Positions 16,210 through 24,389 of a stretch of DNA of 31,450 nucleotides are shown here, one piece after another. This DNA is from Acidimicrobiaceae bacterium (GTDB taxonomy: Bacteria; Actinomycetota; Acidimicrobiia; Acidimicrobiales; Bog-793). A program made the position numbers and the translations under genes. The notes under the pieces are model-generated. The model was not told the origin of the DNA. It saw only the letters and a program-made list of their open reading frames with translations, and did no database searches. The stretch covers positions 1 to 31,450 of the forward strand of contig DAIDIA010000303.1 in NCBI GenBank assembly GCA_027459565.1. Reading direction: 5' to 3'. How positions within the stretch are numbered: the first letter of the stretch is position 1; every line of letters starts with the position of its first letter.

Positions 16210-17439
16210 TTACGCGTTCGATGAGTATGCGGTCTCGCCGTGATGACTGAGGTCGAGACCGCGGAATTCGTCCTCAGGGGTGACCCGCAGACCGACAAAC
16301 CGGTCAACAATTTTGGCGATCGCATAGGAGACCCCGAAGGAGTACGCAATTGTCACGGCGACAGCGAGAAGTTCGATACCAAAGAGCCGACCTCCGCCGA
16401 AAAAGAGGCCATCGTGGGCCGAGGCGTTGACAGAGTGCTCCGCGAAACACCCGAGCAGCAACATTCCAACGACTCCGCCAATGCCATGGATTGCAAGAAC
16501 GTCGAGTGAATCGTCATATCCAAACCGGAACTTCCAGCGCACGGCCATCGCACAGACCACGCCGGCGGCAACGCCGATCAGCAATGCGGGCATCGGCCCG
16601 ACAAATCCGGCGCACGGTGTAATTGCGACCATTCCGGCAACCGCTCCAGAGACCGCTCCCAGTGCGGTCGCAACCCGATCCTTGGCACCTTCGAAGATCA
16701 TCCAGCCGAGCAGGCCGGCCGCCGCGGCGAGCTGAGTGTTGATGAATGCATGCACGGCAATCTCATTTGCGCCGAGTGCAGAACCCGCGTTGAATCCAAA
16801 CCATCCGAACCACAAGATTCCGGCGCCGATGATGCTCATGGGAATCGAATGCGGCGGCATTGACTCTTTGGGCCAACCACTGCGCCGACCAAGCACAAGG
16901 ACAAGTGCAAGAGCCGAGAATCCCGAATTGATCTCAACGACCGTTCCGCCAGCGAAATCAATTACGCCAAGGTGGGCTAGCCAACCGTTTGGGCTGAACA
17001 CCCAGTGCGCGATCGGCGAATAGACGAGGAGCACCCAGAGCACGATGAATACCGCAAAACCCTGAAACCGCATCCGCTCGGCGACCCCACCGACAATCAA
17101 CGCTGCGGTGATGATGACAAACATCAACTGGAAGATCATCACCGATCCCGAGGAGACCGCAAGATGAGAGAACCCCGGCAAACCGCGGGCCATTCCCCCG
17201 AGCCCCACGAACCCGAGATTCCCGATCAATCCCGCGCCGGCGTCGGTTGAGAACACAAGGCTAAAACCAATGACAGCCCAGAGCACGGTAACGACACCCA
17301 TGACGAAAAAGGTCTGCACCATGATCGACAAAACGTTCTTCGATCGGACCATCCCTGAATAAAAGAGCGCGAGACCCGGAGTCATGAAGAGCACCAGAGC
17401 CGCGCTGACGAGTACCCATGCGGTGTCTCCGGCGTACAT
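16210..17439 (-). CDS. amt: ammonium transporter with Glu in twin-histidine position
   Basis: 409 residues, ATG 17439 with GAGGGGG five bases upstream. About 11 helices; family strings are 'PGLALFYSGMVRSKNVL', 'FFVMGVVTVLWAVIGFSLVFS', 'DFAGGTVVEINSG', 'ILWFGWFGFNAGSAL', 'AGFVGPMPALLIGVAAG' and 'DVLAIHGIGGVVGMLLLG'. It moves ammonium across the inner membrane through a trimeric pore. The second pore histidine is present (His318), and Asp161 matches the conserved Asp160 of AmtB, but the first pore histidine is Glu169 (GAG codon), the same swap known from yeast Mep1/Mep3. There is no GlnK/PII gene next to it. It begins 350 bp from a divergent threonine dehydratase, with a 14-bp tandem repeat in that gap. 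Confidence 0.93.
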   Translation of the reverse strand: MYAGDTAWVLVSAALVLFMTPGLALFYSGMVRSKNVLSIMVQTFFVMGVVTVLWAVIGFSLVFSTDAGAGLIGNLGFVGLGGMARGLPGFSHLAVSSGSVMIFQLMFVIITAALIVGGVAERMRFQGFAVFIVLWVLLVYSPIAHWVFSPNGWLAHLGVIDFAGGTVVEINSGFSALALVLVLGRRSGWPKESMPPHSIPMSIIGAGILWFGWFGFNAGSALGANEIAVHAFINTQLAAAAGLLGWMIFEGAKDRVATALGAVSGAVAGMVAITPCAGFVGPMPALLIGVAAGVVCAMAVRWKFRFGYDDSLDVLAIHGIGGVVGMLLLGCFAEHSVNASAHDGLFFGGGRLFGIELLAVAVTIAYSFGVSYAIAKIVDRFVGLRVTPEDEFRGLDLSHHGETAYSSNA

Positions 17440-17537
17440 GTCCCCCTCGATTTCTCGTCGTCAAATCCAAGATTGCGATGGGCGGCAACGCGAGGCAGCC
17501 GCGATCGTCGCAAGTTCTGCGGGCAGTCTCACTCTGT

Positions 17538-17565
17538 TGCAACACGGAATGTGCAACACGGAATG
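17538..17565. promoter_or_regulatory. 14-bp perfect tandem repeat upstream of amt
   Basis: Two exact copies of TGCAACACGGAATG (17538-17551, 17552-17565) lie about 100 bp before the amt start codon, between divergent genes. A direct repeat of this size is a plausible binding site for a regulator, perhaps of nitrogen supply; it does not match the GlnR or AmtR consensus that I know. Confidence 0.45.
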
Positions 17566-17788
17566 GACGGTGCAGTCTATCGCGCACCGTTACCTGCCTC
17601 CATGGAGCCGGAACCACCTCCTGACCTTTCCGGTTTCATCAAGCACGACAGATGATGCCACGCGCCGGTTCAGGGCCCTCCCGGGCGAGCGACGCAATCG
17701 GCGTGGCCCGTTGCGAGCGACGCCACACATTTCGCACTCTCTCGCGCCCAAATCCCCATGTGCACTTGAGGAGAAGTAGCCTGAGCCG

Positions 17789-18760
17789 ATGGCATTCGAT
17801 TCCAGCGAGCTCGCATGGGCCGCCAAGGTCGTCTCGAGCCACATGTCCCCGACGCCCCAGTATGTCTGGCCACTTCTGTGTGAACTCGTCGGTGCCGAGG
17901 TATGGACCAAACACGAGAACCATACGCCGATCGGTTCATTCAAGGTCCGCGGGGGACTCGTCTATTTCGAGCGACTGCGCAACGAACGACCCGATACCAA
18001 GGGGATCATCACCGCAACACGGGGAAACCACGGCCAGAGCATGGCATTTGCCGGACGGGCCGTCGGTATCGGCGTCGTGATCGTCGTACCGAAGGGAAAC
18101 AACCCGGACAAGAATGCCTCCATGCGCAGCCTTGGAGCAGAGCTGGTCGAGCACGGGCATGACTTCCAGGAGGCTGTTGAATTTGCCGAGGCGCTTGGGG
18201 TCGAGCGCGGGTTCGAGATGGTCAATCCCTACCATCCCGATCTCGTTCTCGGCGTCGCGACCTATTCCAAGGAACTCCTCGATGCGGCAGGCGAGCTTGA
18301 TGTCGTGTACATCCCGGTGGGAATGGGTTCGGGAATATGCGGCATGTTGAACGTACGGGACCTGCTCGGATTCAAGACCGAGGTCGTGGGAGTGGTGGCC
18401 AAAGAGGCGCCGGCCACGGCACTGTCGTTTGCCGCTGGACACGTGGTCTCCACCGAGACCGCCGACACCTTCATTGACGGCGTTGCGGTCAGGACCCCCA
18501 ATCCAGAGGCGATCGAAAGCATCATCGCCGGCGCCGCACGGATCGTGATGGTCAGCGAGGACGAGGCAGCAGAGGCGATGCGCGAGCTCTATCGCACCAC
18601 ACACAACGTCGCCGAACCGGCTGGCGCGCTCGCGTTCGCCGGATTGCTTGCCGAGCGCGACCTCGTGAGAGGCAAGCGGGTGGGAATCATCCACAGCGGC
18701 GGCAATGCAGACACCGAGCACTTGGTGGAGGTACTTTCAGGGCACACTCCCGCCCCTTGA
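17789..18760 (+). CDS. threonine/serine dehydratase-type PLP enzyme
   Basis: 323 residues. This fold-type II PLP enzyme has 'KHENHTPIGSFKVRGG' at residues 41-56, with Lys52 as the Schiff-base lysine, 'TRGNHGQSMA' near 75-84 (substrate loop) and the phosphate-binding 'VGMGSGICG' near 175-183. The 'SFKVRG' form is found in threonine dehydratases and in threo-3-hydroxyaspartate ammonia-lyase-like relatives. It should deaminate Thr or Ser to 2-oxobutyrate or pyruvate. There is no regulatory C-terminal ACT domain, so it is the short, catabolic-type form. A GAGGAG stretch precedes the ATG at a longish spacing of about 15 bases. It is divergent from amt, so ammonium release and uptake are located side by side, possibly by chance. 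Confidence 0.88.
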   Translation: MAFDSSELAWAAKVVSSHMSPTPQYVWPLLCELVGAEVWTKHENHTPIGSFKVRGGLVYFERLRNERPDTKGIITATRGNHGQSMAFAGRAVGIGVVIVVPKGNNPDKNASMRSLGAELVEHGHDFQEAVEFAEALGVERGFEMVNPYHPDLVLGVATYSKELLDAAGELDVVYIPVGMGSGICGMLNVRDLLGFKTEVVGVVAKEAPATALSFAAGHVVSTETADTFIDGVAVRTPNPEAIESIIAGAARIVMVSEDEAAEAMRELYRTTHNVAEPAGALAFAGLLAERDLVRGKRVGIIHSGGNADTEHLVEVLSGHTPAP

Positions 18761-19000
18761 TATCGAGGGCCGCATCGGTGATGCCACCCCCACGTGAACG
18801 ACGCGGCCGGAGACCACAGTACGTCGACTCCCGGTTGCTCTGCGCCAGCACCCGAAAATCAACCCAGCTCGTGAAGGGTCGACGCGGGGCCGCCAGCGAA
18901 TCCGATCAACTATTCACCTCTGCCGCACGCGGAGGACGGGGAACACATCTCCCGGATGGACGCGCCACGTGTCGACGATGCGGTACCGAGCGGGGTCCGA

Positions 19001-19312
19001 CTAGCTCTCCTCGTCGGAGATTTCCGGATTCCGATCCCCGGATCCGTATCCGGCGTTGCCCAGCATTCGACGCAGGTCGACGACCTGTTGCACATCGATA
19101 TCCTTGCCCTTGGGACGATCGAAGGTTTCGGTCTCGGCTCCGAGCGTGACCAGAAACCTTCCCTCAGGATGCTCTTTGACCGAGCCCACTGCCTCGAGCA
19201 ACGAGAGCACGGCGCGCCAATCAATGTTGTGGCCCGCCGGATGCGACAGGATCTGCCTCAGCGTGTGTTGCTGATGGCTGTTGAGATGTGCTGGTTCGAT
19301 GTTCTGGGACAC
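19001..19312 (-). CDS. conserved HicA-like small actinobacterial protein
   Basis: 103 residues. The sequence 'HLNSHQQHTLRQILSHPAGHNIDWRAVLSLLEAVGSV' followed by a short beta-rich part and 'KDIDVQQVVDLRRMLGNAGY' is well conserved in mycobacteria and related actinobacteria. The alpha-beta order resembles the HicA fold (a double-stranded RNA-binding-like toxin), but the usual 'GSH' active-site histidine cannot be seen ('GSVKEHPEGRF' instead), and no HicB is adjacent, so a toxin role is doubtful. The C-terminus is acidic. It probably is a small housekeeping-associated protein of unknown function. ATG 19312 is the only start in good position. Confidence 0.7.
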   Translation of the reverse strand: MSQNIEPAHLNSHQQHTLRQILSHPAGHNIDWRAVLSLLEAVGSVKEHPEGRFLVTLGAETETFDRPKGKDIDVQQVVDLRRMLGNAGYGSGDRNPEISDEES

Positions 19313-19424
19313 GGGTGGCTCCTTTGTCTAACCGAGGCTAACCCGAGTACGTCTCGCGCAGGTTGAAATCCAGCGGAGCCAGATTTGTGTGGAGTGGCGC
19401 GCGGCGCTCTCCTACGATGAGTGC

Positions 19425-19847
19425 GTGAGAGCTTCGGCGACCTTTACCGTCAAAGACTTCAACCGAACCGATGTCGTTCCTTCCCCACCCGTAACGACTG
19501 GACTCCCGGTACTCGTAGCGACGATGGAAAAGGAGTTTGCGGGAGAGATTCAGGGCCACTCGGCGACCATGTTCTCTGCCGCATTCGATCAGGCGACCGG
19601 AACAGGAACATACGTGGCGCTGGAGTCTTTCGAAGGATCACTTCAGGGGCGCGAGGGCGCCTTCAATTTCGTGCATTCAGCGACCACCACGGGCCAGGAT
19701 CGCACGGACGAGTTCTTTCTCATTGTTCCGTCCAGTGGTACCCGAGAGCTGGAAGGCATCACCGGCACCGGTGGAATCACGATCGATTCCAACGGCACCC
19801 ACCGGCTGTGGATCGATTACGAAATCCTCGAACCGAATCTTGCGTAG
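19425..19847 (+). CDS. DUF3224 family protein
   Basis: 140 residues from GTG 19425, which places 'RASATFTVKDFN' at the N-terminus as in other family members; an in-frame GTG at 19389 would add 12 residues. DUF3224 proteins form a small beta-barrel of the lipocalin or allene oxide cyclase-like type. The motif series 'EKEFAGEIQGHS', 'GTGTYVALESFEGSLQGREGAFNFVHSAT', 'SGTRELEGITGTGGITID' and 'HRLWIDYEI' is clear. No enzymatic activity is known for the family. It is divergent from the HicA-like gene, with about 110 bp between starts. Confidence 0.82.
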   Translation: MRASATFTVKDFNRTDVVPSPPVTTGLPVLVATMEKEFAGEIQGHSATMFSAAFDQATGTGTYVALESFEGSLQGREGAFNFVHSATTTGQDRTDEFFLIVPSSGTRELEGITGTGGITIDSNGTHRLWIDYEILEPNLA

Positions 19848-20131
19848 CAAGCGGACCCCGTGTGAAAGATCAACCCGGTCTCCGGACAGGAGGCGGAGTC
19901 TGGAGACAATGGTCACCGGATCCCATGGTGTCGGCCCGGCTGATCGCGACGCGATGCCGATTCCGACTCTCTTGTGAAAAGCGCCCGCGCCGGGAGCGGC
20001 CACGTGATACTCGACGTGTCGGATCGAGAGATACCACCCTGTGATCTCGCCGTGCCCTCCGAGGAACGAGAGCGCCAAACATCGCGCGCTTTGAGTCGTC
20101 GGCGCGAATAACCCTTACGCGTGAAGGGTGC

Positions 20132-20503
20132 TCACGCGCCCGCGTTGTGCGCGTCACGCGGCGATTCGTCGAGGCGCATCTTGATCAGCTTTCTCACGAG
20201 GGATTTTGGCAGAGGGCGATCAATCGGAAAATGCAGAGCACTCTTGGACATCGTGTAGCCAGCGAGTTCATCGGCGAGCCTCGGGAGAACCGATCCGCTG
20301 GACGGAAGGTGGCTGAGGTGGTTGCGAAACGCCGCGAAGCCCGCGATGGTCTGCCCATCCAGGCGGAACGCGGGGATGCGGTAGGAGATCACTTGCTCCG
20401 CTTCGGGGACGAGTTCGAGAATGGTGAGACGAAGCGATTGAAGCGTGCTGCGCTTGGGCTCCTCAATCCCTCCGAGGTGCGCATCCACTTCCGCGACCGA
20501 CAT
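20132..20503 (-). CDS. DUF1801 family (YdhG/frataxin-like) protein
   Basis: 123 residues from ATG 20503, chosen because GGGGAGG stands seven bases upstream; an in-frame start at 20551 would add 16 unlike residues. The pattern 'VDAHLGGIEEPKRSTLQSLRLTILELVPEAEQVISYRIPAFRLDG' followed by 'AAFRNHLSHLPSSGSVLPRLADELAGY' and 'LHFPIDRPLPKSLVRKLI' is a standard DUF1801 protein, a fold related to frataxin-like iron chaperones (B. subtilis YdhG). Its biological role is only inferred. A second DUF1801-like gene is found at 23254. Both are single genes without obvious operon partners. Confidence 0.85.
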   Translation of the reverse strand: MSVAEVDAHLGGIEEPKRSTLQSLRLTILELVPEAEQVISYRIPAFRLDGQTIAGFAAFRNHLSHLPSSGSVLPRLADELAGYTMSKSALHFPIDRPLPKSLVRKLIKMRLDESPRDAHNAGA

Positions 20504-21048
20504 CTGCGGCCTCCCCTCACGAGAATCTCGATTTCGGGCTTTGGGTGACAATATCGGTCACGCGTCCAAGAATGCCATCGTCGTGGCGAGTGGCTATCAC
20601 CCCAACGTTTTGCCTAGGACAATAACGCATTCACGCTCTGCGATAGTCGCTCGGGCGGTTCATCCTGGGCGCACGACCGGCGAATCGGAGCCGGCCGGCT
20701 CCGAGTGCCCGGACGGACCCCGAACGCCACACGGTTGACGTACGCGCGCGGAGCGGCGCCTTTAAAAACTCCCGCGACAATCTGGTGTCTTCAGCAATCG
20801 TTCGTGCCCGACCCTCGTTCCGACATCCGGCGCGGGACACGTTGCGAATACCCGCGACGCGCGCTGCATACTGAACGAACATCCGCGAAGGCTCGCGGCT
20901 CGGGAACACAACGGGGCACGCGTGGAATTGAACCGACAACACCCCCGATGCGAGAATGTCACTAGAAGCGCCATCAGCAATGGACGTCGCACGTGACCGC
21001 CGCTCGCACGCTACCCAGCGCGACACCAACCAGTACAGTGTCGCGACG

Positions 21049-21196
21049 TCAGTCGCCTCCGACTCGCCCCAGCACATCGATAGAGCGCATTGCAAGGTGG
21101 TACTCGCTGACGACTCCGTCGCCAACGGTGATGGTCCGCGCATCAACCCCCGTCGATCGTTGCGTTGAAATCGGAGACAGGACAGCCGTTTCGACT
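21049..21196 (-). pseudogene. possible fragment of NTF2/SnoaL-like gene
   Basis: About 49 codons open on the minus strand between two stops. The end 'TVGDGVVSEYHLAMRSIDVL' looks like the last two strands and the tail of an NTF2-like fold. There is no start codon with a ribosome binding site and no upstream part. This is a weak call from similarity by eye only. Confidence 0.2.
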
Positions 21197-21490
21197 CGTC
21201 AACTCACCATCACAACAGAGCTGCACCTTCGAATTCCCCTCGGAACTCCGACGAACGAATACTTGATTCAACCGACTGCGCGCATCCCTTTCGACCGAAG
21301 GAGTTACCAGAACTCTCTGAACCATCACAATTGCATGCATAAATGATTCTCGAGCATTCAATTGCGTCATTTTGACGAGACAATGCAGTGCACGATTGCG
21401 AAGACAAAATCACCTTGAAACCGCAAAAAACGACCAAACGTGCACGCCCGGTGCGGTCTGTCGAATTTACTAATTCTCCTAACGAAACCG

Positions 21491-21519
21491 TTGTGTTGAT
21501 GAAGCGCGCTTGGGATAAG
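21491..21519 (+). promoter_or_regulatory. promoter-like boxes before Ig-like repeat gene
   Basis: TTGTGT (21491-21496), a 17-bp spacer and GATAAG (21514-21519) would start transcription near 21526, leaving a short leader with AAAAGGAG before ATG 21552. The match is partial at both boxes. Confidence 0.35.
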
Positions 21520-21551
21520 GATGGGTGGACAACAATCAAAAGGAGAATGCC

Positions 21552-22688
21552 ATGTCTTTTCTTCGTATCGCTGCAAAACGGTCAACGAACCGCATCCAAC
21601 ATCGCTCAAGACGAATCGCGACAAGCCTCGTTAGCATTGCTGCGCTCAGCGGCCTGATCGCGATGTTCTCGCTCGGAGCGGCATACGCCTCGGCCCCAAC
21701 AAGCGCTACCTTCGCTCCGGGATCGACAGCCGCGAACGCACTTTCTACCTGGACGGTCAGTTTCACCACCTCGTCAGCGGGAGCGTTATCGTCCGGCAAC
21801 ACCATCAGCGTCGTCTTCAACCCCAACTTCACCCTCGCCGCCGGGCAATCCGTCGTCTTTACCGGCTTCGGGTCCAGCTGTCCTGCGGCGAACGATTTCG
21901 TCAACGGGAATGTCGTGTCGGTGACGCTCTCGGCGGGTTGTGCGCTCGCAAACTCGTCCTCTGGGACACTCTCGATTCCCGGAATTACCAACCCGGGTTC
22001 AGCGACATACTCGAACGCGACGTTCAGCGTCGCGACCTCCCAGGACACAAGTGCGGTGAGTGGCGCTTCGAACATCGTCATCGGCGCGGCGTCGACCACG
22101 GCCTCATCGACCACGGTCGCCGTTAGCCCGAACCCGACGCCTCCGATCGGACAGGTTGCCATCACCGCGACGGTATCTCCATCGAGCGCGACCGGTTCAG
22201 TAACGTTCTTCGACAACGGATCGCCTGTCACTGGTTGCACGACAATCAACCTGGCATCCGCTATTGCAACGTGCGCGACCAGCTACACCTCATCGGGTAA
22301 CACCTCCTACGTCGCCGTCTATTCCGGCAACTCCTCACTTACCGGATCGACGTCGGCCACGGTCGTTCCCGTCGCACAGGTTGAAACCAGGACGTCCATC
22401 ATGCTTCGCAAGGGCAGCGACCTCTATGGAGCCGAAAACCGACAGCGGATTACGGTTTCGGTGTCCACCGTTGACGGAACTCCGGCAACAATCACCGGCA
22501 CCGTGAAAGCGATGGCGGGAAGCCAGGTCTTGTGCACCATCAACCTTGTCTCGAACCGCGGTCACTGCGGGCTCACAGCGCGGGAGCTCGGCGGCCATCA
22601 CACCTACCGCATCTTTGGCGTCTACTCAGGCGCTACGTCATTCGCGACGTCGAAGTCGGACAATCAGCTGTATCGCATCGTCGGCTGA
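21552..22688 (+). CDS. secreted protein with Ig-like domain repeats
   Basis: 378 residues from ATG 21552, supported by AAAAGGAG eight bases upstream; an in-frame ATG at 21525 is upstream of that site. A basic start plus 'SLVSIAALSGLIAMFSLGAAYASA' is a signal peptide with an A-x-A cleavage site near residue 47. Residues about 50-175 form a beta-rich domain with two cysteines ('GSSCPAAND' and 'SAGCALANS') and the pattern 'LSTWTVSFTTSSAGALSSGNTISVVF'. Residues about 178-275 are a Big_3_5-type Ig-like repeat ('TTVAVSPNPTPPIGQVAITATVS', 'GSVTFFDNGSPVTGC', 'YVAVYSGNSSLTGSTS'), followed by a third beta-domain with 'GTVKAMAGSQVLC'. It should be exported and act as an adhesin or surface protein. No anchor is seen. 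Confidence 0.82.
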   Translation: MSFLRIAAKRSTNRIQHRSRRIATSLVSIAALSGLIAMFSLGAAYASAPTSATFAPGSTAANALSTWTVSFTTSSAGALSSGNTISVVFNPNFTLAAGQSVVFTGFGSSCPAANDFVNGNVVSVTLSAGCALANSSSGTLSIPGITNPGSATYSNATFSVATSQDTSAVSGASNIVIGAASTTASSTTVAVSPNPTPPIGQVAITATVSPSSATGSVTFFDNGSPVTGCTTINLASAIATCATSYTSSGNTSYVAVYSGNSSLTGSTSATVVPVAQVETRTSIMLRKGSDLYGAENRQRITVSVSTVDGTPATITGTVKAMAGSQVLCTINLVSNRGHCGLTARELGGHHTYRIFGVYSGATSFATSKSDNQLYRIVG

Positions 22689-22731
22689 ACGCTGCTGAGC
22701 AGACGACCAACGAAGTAGCAAACATCGAACG

Positions 22732-22770
22732 GGGAGAAGGTTCGCTTAAACATTCGGCGAGCCTTCTCTC
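22732..22770. terminator. 12-14 bp hairpin after Ig-like repeat gene
   Basis: GAGAAGGTTCGC (22734-22745) pairs with GCGAGCCTTCTC (22757-22768) with one G-U pair over an 11-base loop; two more pairs extend the stem to 22732-22770. It starts about 45 bp after the stop codon. No T-run follows, but the stem length makes it a good terminator candidate. Confidence 0.55.
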
Positions 22771-23175
22771 TGGTTCGCGCCGTGCGCGGCAGGCGTAAAG
22801 GTGGTGCATTTTGATCAGCGCATGGCGTAATCGGCGTTGGCCACGCGAAGCGACTCACCCGAGGATCAAGCCGGAAAGACCTCAAAGTGGTCCACCACTC
22901 TCGTTGTCAAAATCACGTCTGTAAAGTCGGGATCGCCGCGACCGGCCATCGATAATCTACGACCGTGTTGGGTGCTGGAGATTGAATGCGTGATCACCGC
23001 TTAGTGTGTCGCAGGAGAAGGGCACACCCGAACCGCCGAGTCCCATTTCGCAAACGTCCGCAGTGCCTCTTTCCACCGGAAGTTACCTGAGCGAGATTTC
23101 AGGTGAAGGAGTCATATTCCCCTCGCGCTCATTCATGTTTCCCTCGCGCCTCTCGCAATCGGGTCATCGGAGTAC

Positions 23176-23197
23176 ACACGCCGTTCACACGCCGTTC
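23176..23197. repeat. 11-bp perfect tandem repeat
   Basis: Two copies of ACACGCCGTTC (23176-23186, 23187-23197) in a gap about 60 bp from the end of the DUF1801 gene. Function unknown. Confidence 0.5.
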
Positions 23198-23253
23198 GGG
23201 GTTCCTGCTTCGTCTATAGCACCGGACGCAGATCCAACCCGAAGTCGAGACGA

Positions 23254-23664
23254 TTAGCTCACGGCCCTCTTCAGGAGCGCCACCAGTTGCCTTTTGTCAT
23301 TGGCCGTCAGTTTGGTGACTGCATAAGCACTCGGCCAGAGGTTGCCCTCGTCGAGATTCGCGGCCTCCTGAAAGCCGATGGTGGCATACCGCACCTTGAA
23401 CTTGGCGGCGCTTTGGAAAAACACCACGACTTTGCCATCACGGTTGGTGTAGGCCGGCATTCCGTACCACGTCTTCGCGCATAGGGTTGTGTGCTTCTTG
23501 ACGAGTTCGTGAAGCGTCTCCGCCAGCTCCTTGTCCGATCCGGTCATCTGGCTAATCGCGGCAACGCACGCGGCCTCCAGATCGGCACCCGCCTTCGCGG
23601 CCCTCTCTTCGGCCACCACCGCCCTCATCGCCGCTCTTTCCTCCTTGCTAAACGTCCCACTCAT
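23254..23664 (-). CDS. DUF1801 family protein, second copy
   Basis: 136 residues from ATG 23664, with GGGGA six bases upstream; an ATG four codons upstream (23676) is also possible. A charged helical N-terminus ('FSKEERAAMRAVVAEERAA') precedes a DUF1801-type core: 'KELAETLHELVKKHTTLCAKTWYGMPAYTNRDGKVVVFFQSAAKFKVRYATIGF' and 'NLWPSAYAVTKL'. The 'W.GMPAY...GKVV.FF' motif is characteristic. The N-terminal 40 residues differ from the shorter paralogue at 20132. A role as iron chaperone or small binding protein is inferred only from the fold family. Confidence 0.85.
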   Translation of the reverse strand: MSGTFSKEERAAMRAVVAEERAAKAGADLEAACVAAISQMTGSDKELAETLHELVKKHTTLCAKTWYGMPAYTNRDGKVVVFFQSAAKFKVRYATIGFQEAANLDEGNLWPSAYAVTKLTANDKRQLVALLKRAVS

Positions 23665-24389
23665 GGCATTCCCCATTCATCACGAGGCCCCTTTCTCTCC
23701 ACAGATTGTACGCGGGCCACATTGGAGGACCTCATGAATCGAAGCTGACCTGTCAGTATCGGCATCCGCGTCATGCTCTGCACGCCGAAGGCATGCGCCT
23801 CAACGCGCTTTCACAACCATCGACACGAATTTCCGTTAACCGCGCGAAATTCAAGGGATGCATGAGACGCGTTCCAATAACGAGTCTCTCCGGGGCTCCT
23901 GGACCAGATGCCGCCGACCAGACGGACTTCACCGCAATGACCTGCGACGAGATGCCTGTACACACCGACGATGCCGCCAGAGGATTCGGGCTCCCGTCTT
24001 GAACCCGATCGTGATCTCGCAGGTCGAGTCCTTGCCCGATTGTTCCCCTGACACCGACCCGACCGCGACCCCTGGCAGACGTTGTTGTGGGCAAATGGCC
24101 GGATCGACCCCCCTGGCAGACCGAGGTCGACGAACTGGAGATAGCTTTGCGCTCCACTCTCCGAGTGAAATGGGCAGCCACCGCCCGGCACGTGAACGTG
24201 AGGCCGATGGGCGTCGCCGAGCCACGGTCGGCCCGACGGAATTAGCAGAACCGCGTTCTGCGCGGGTGAGCTTTCGCAAAACAATGTCCTCGTGGCTATG
24301 CCCTCAGGAAACAACACTCCGTGACAGGTCATGCGGCGTCGCGAACGTGAAAAATCGAGGCGGTTCGGCTTTGCGAGAATTACCTCACG
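23665..24389. other. gene-free stretch, 725 bp
   Basis: This separates the ordinary chromosomal genes from the catabolic cluster. Open frames on both strands are Arg/Ser/Gly-rich translations without a recognisable family. CCCTGGCAGAC occurs twice about 40 bp apart (near 24071 and 24110). No integrase, tRNA or clear attachment site was seen at this boundary. Confidence 0.5.

Larger units (their letters stand above)
20504..21551. other. gene-free stretch, about 1 kb, with promoter at its end
   Basis: No convincing gene. A minus-strand frame ending at 21049 reads 'RTITVGDGVVSEYHLAMRSI' close to a stop codon and resembles the C-terminal end of an NTF2/SnoaL-like protein, but the frame is broken upstream by stop codons, so it may be a decayed gene. 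The last 250 bp are AT-richer and hold the promoter of the following gene. Confidence 0.4.
22689..23253. other. gene-free stretch, 565 bp
   Basis: Between the Ig-like gene and a convergent DUF1801 gene. It holds a strong hairpin (22732-22770), a small inverted repeat AGTGG-TCCA-CCACT at 22886-22899 and an 11-bp exact tandem repeat ACACGCCGTTC at 23176-23197. Open frames present are not recognisable genes. Confidence 0.5.

Noticed and set aside
20631..21146. Minus-strand frame of 171 codons
   Set aside because: No motif, no ribosome binding site; biased composition.
22886..22899. Small inverted repeat AGTGG-TCCA-CCACT
   Set aside because: Five-bp stem is within chance expectation for GC-rich DNA.
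23771..24332. Three overlapping minus-strand frames
   Set aside because: None shows a domain or a reasonable start; considered non-coding.
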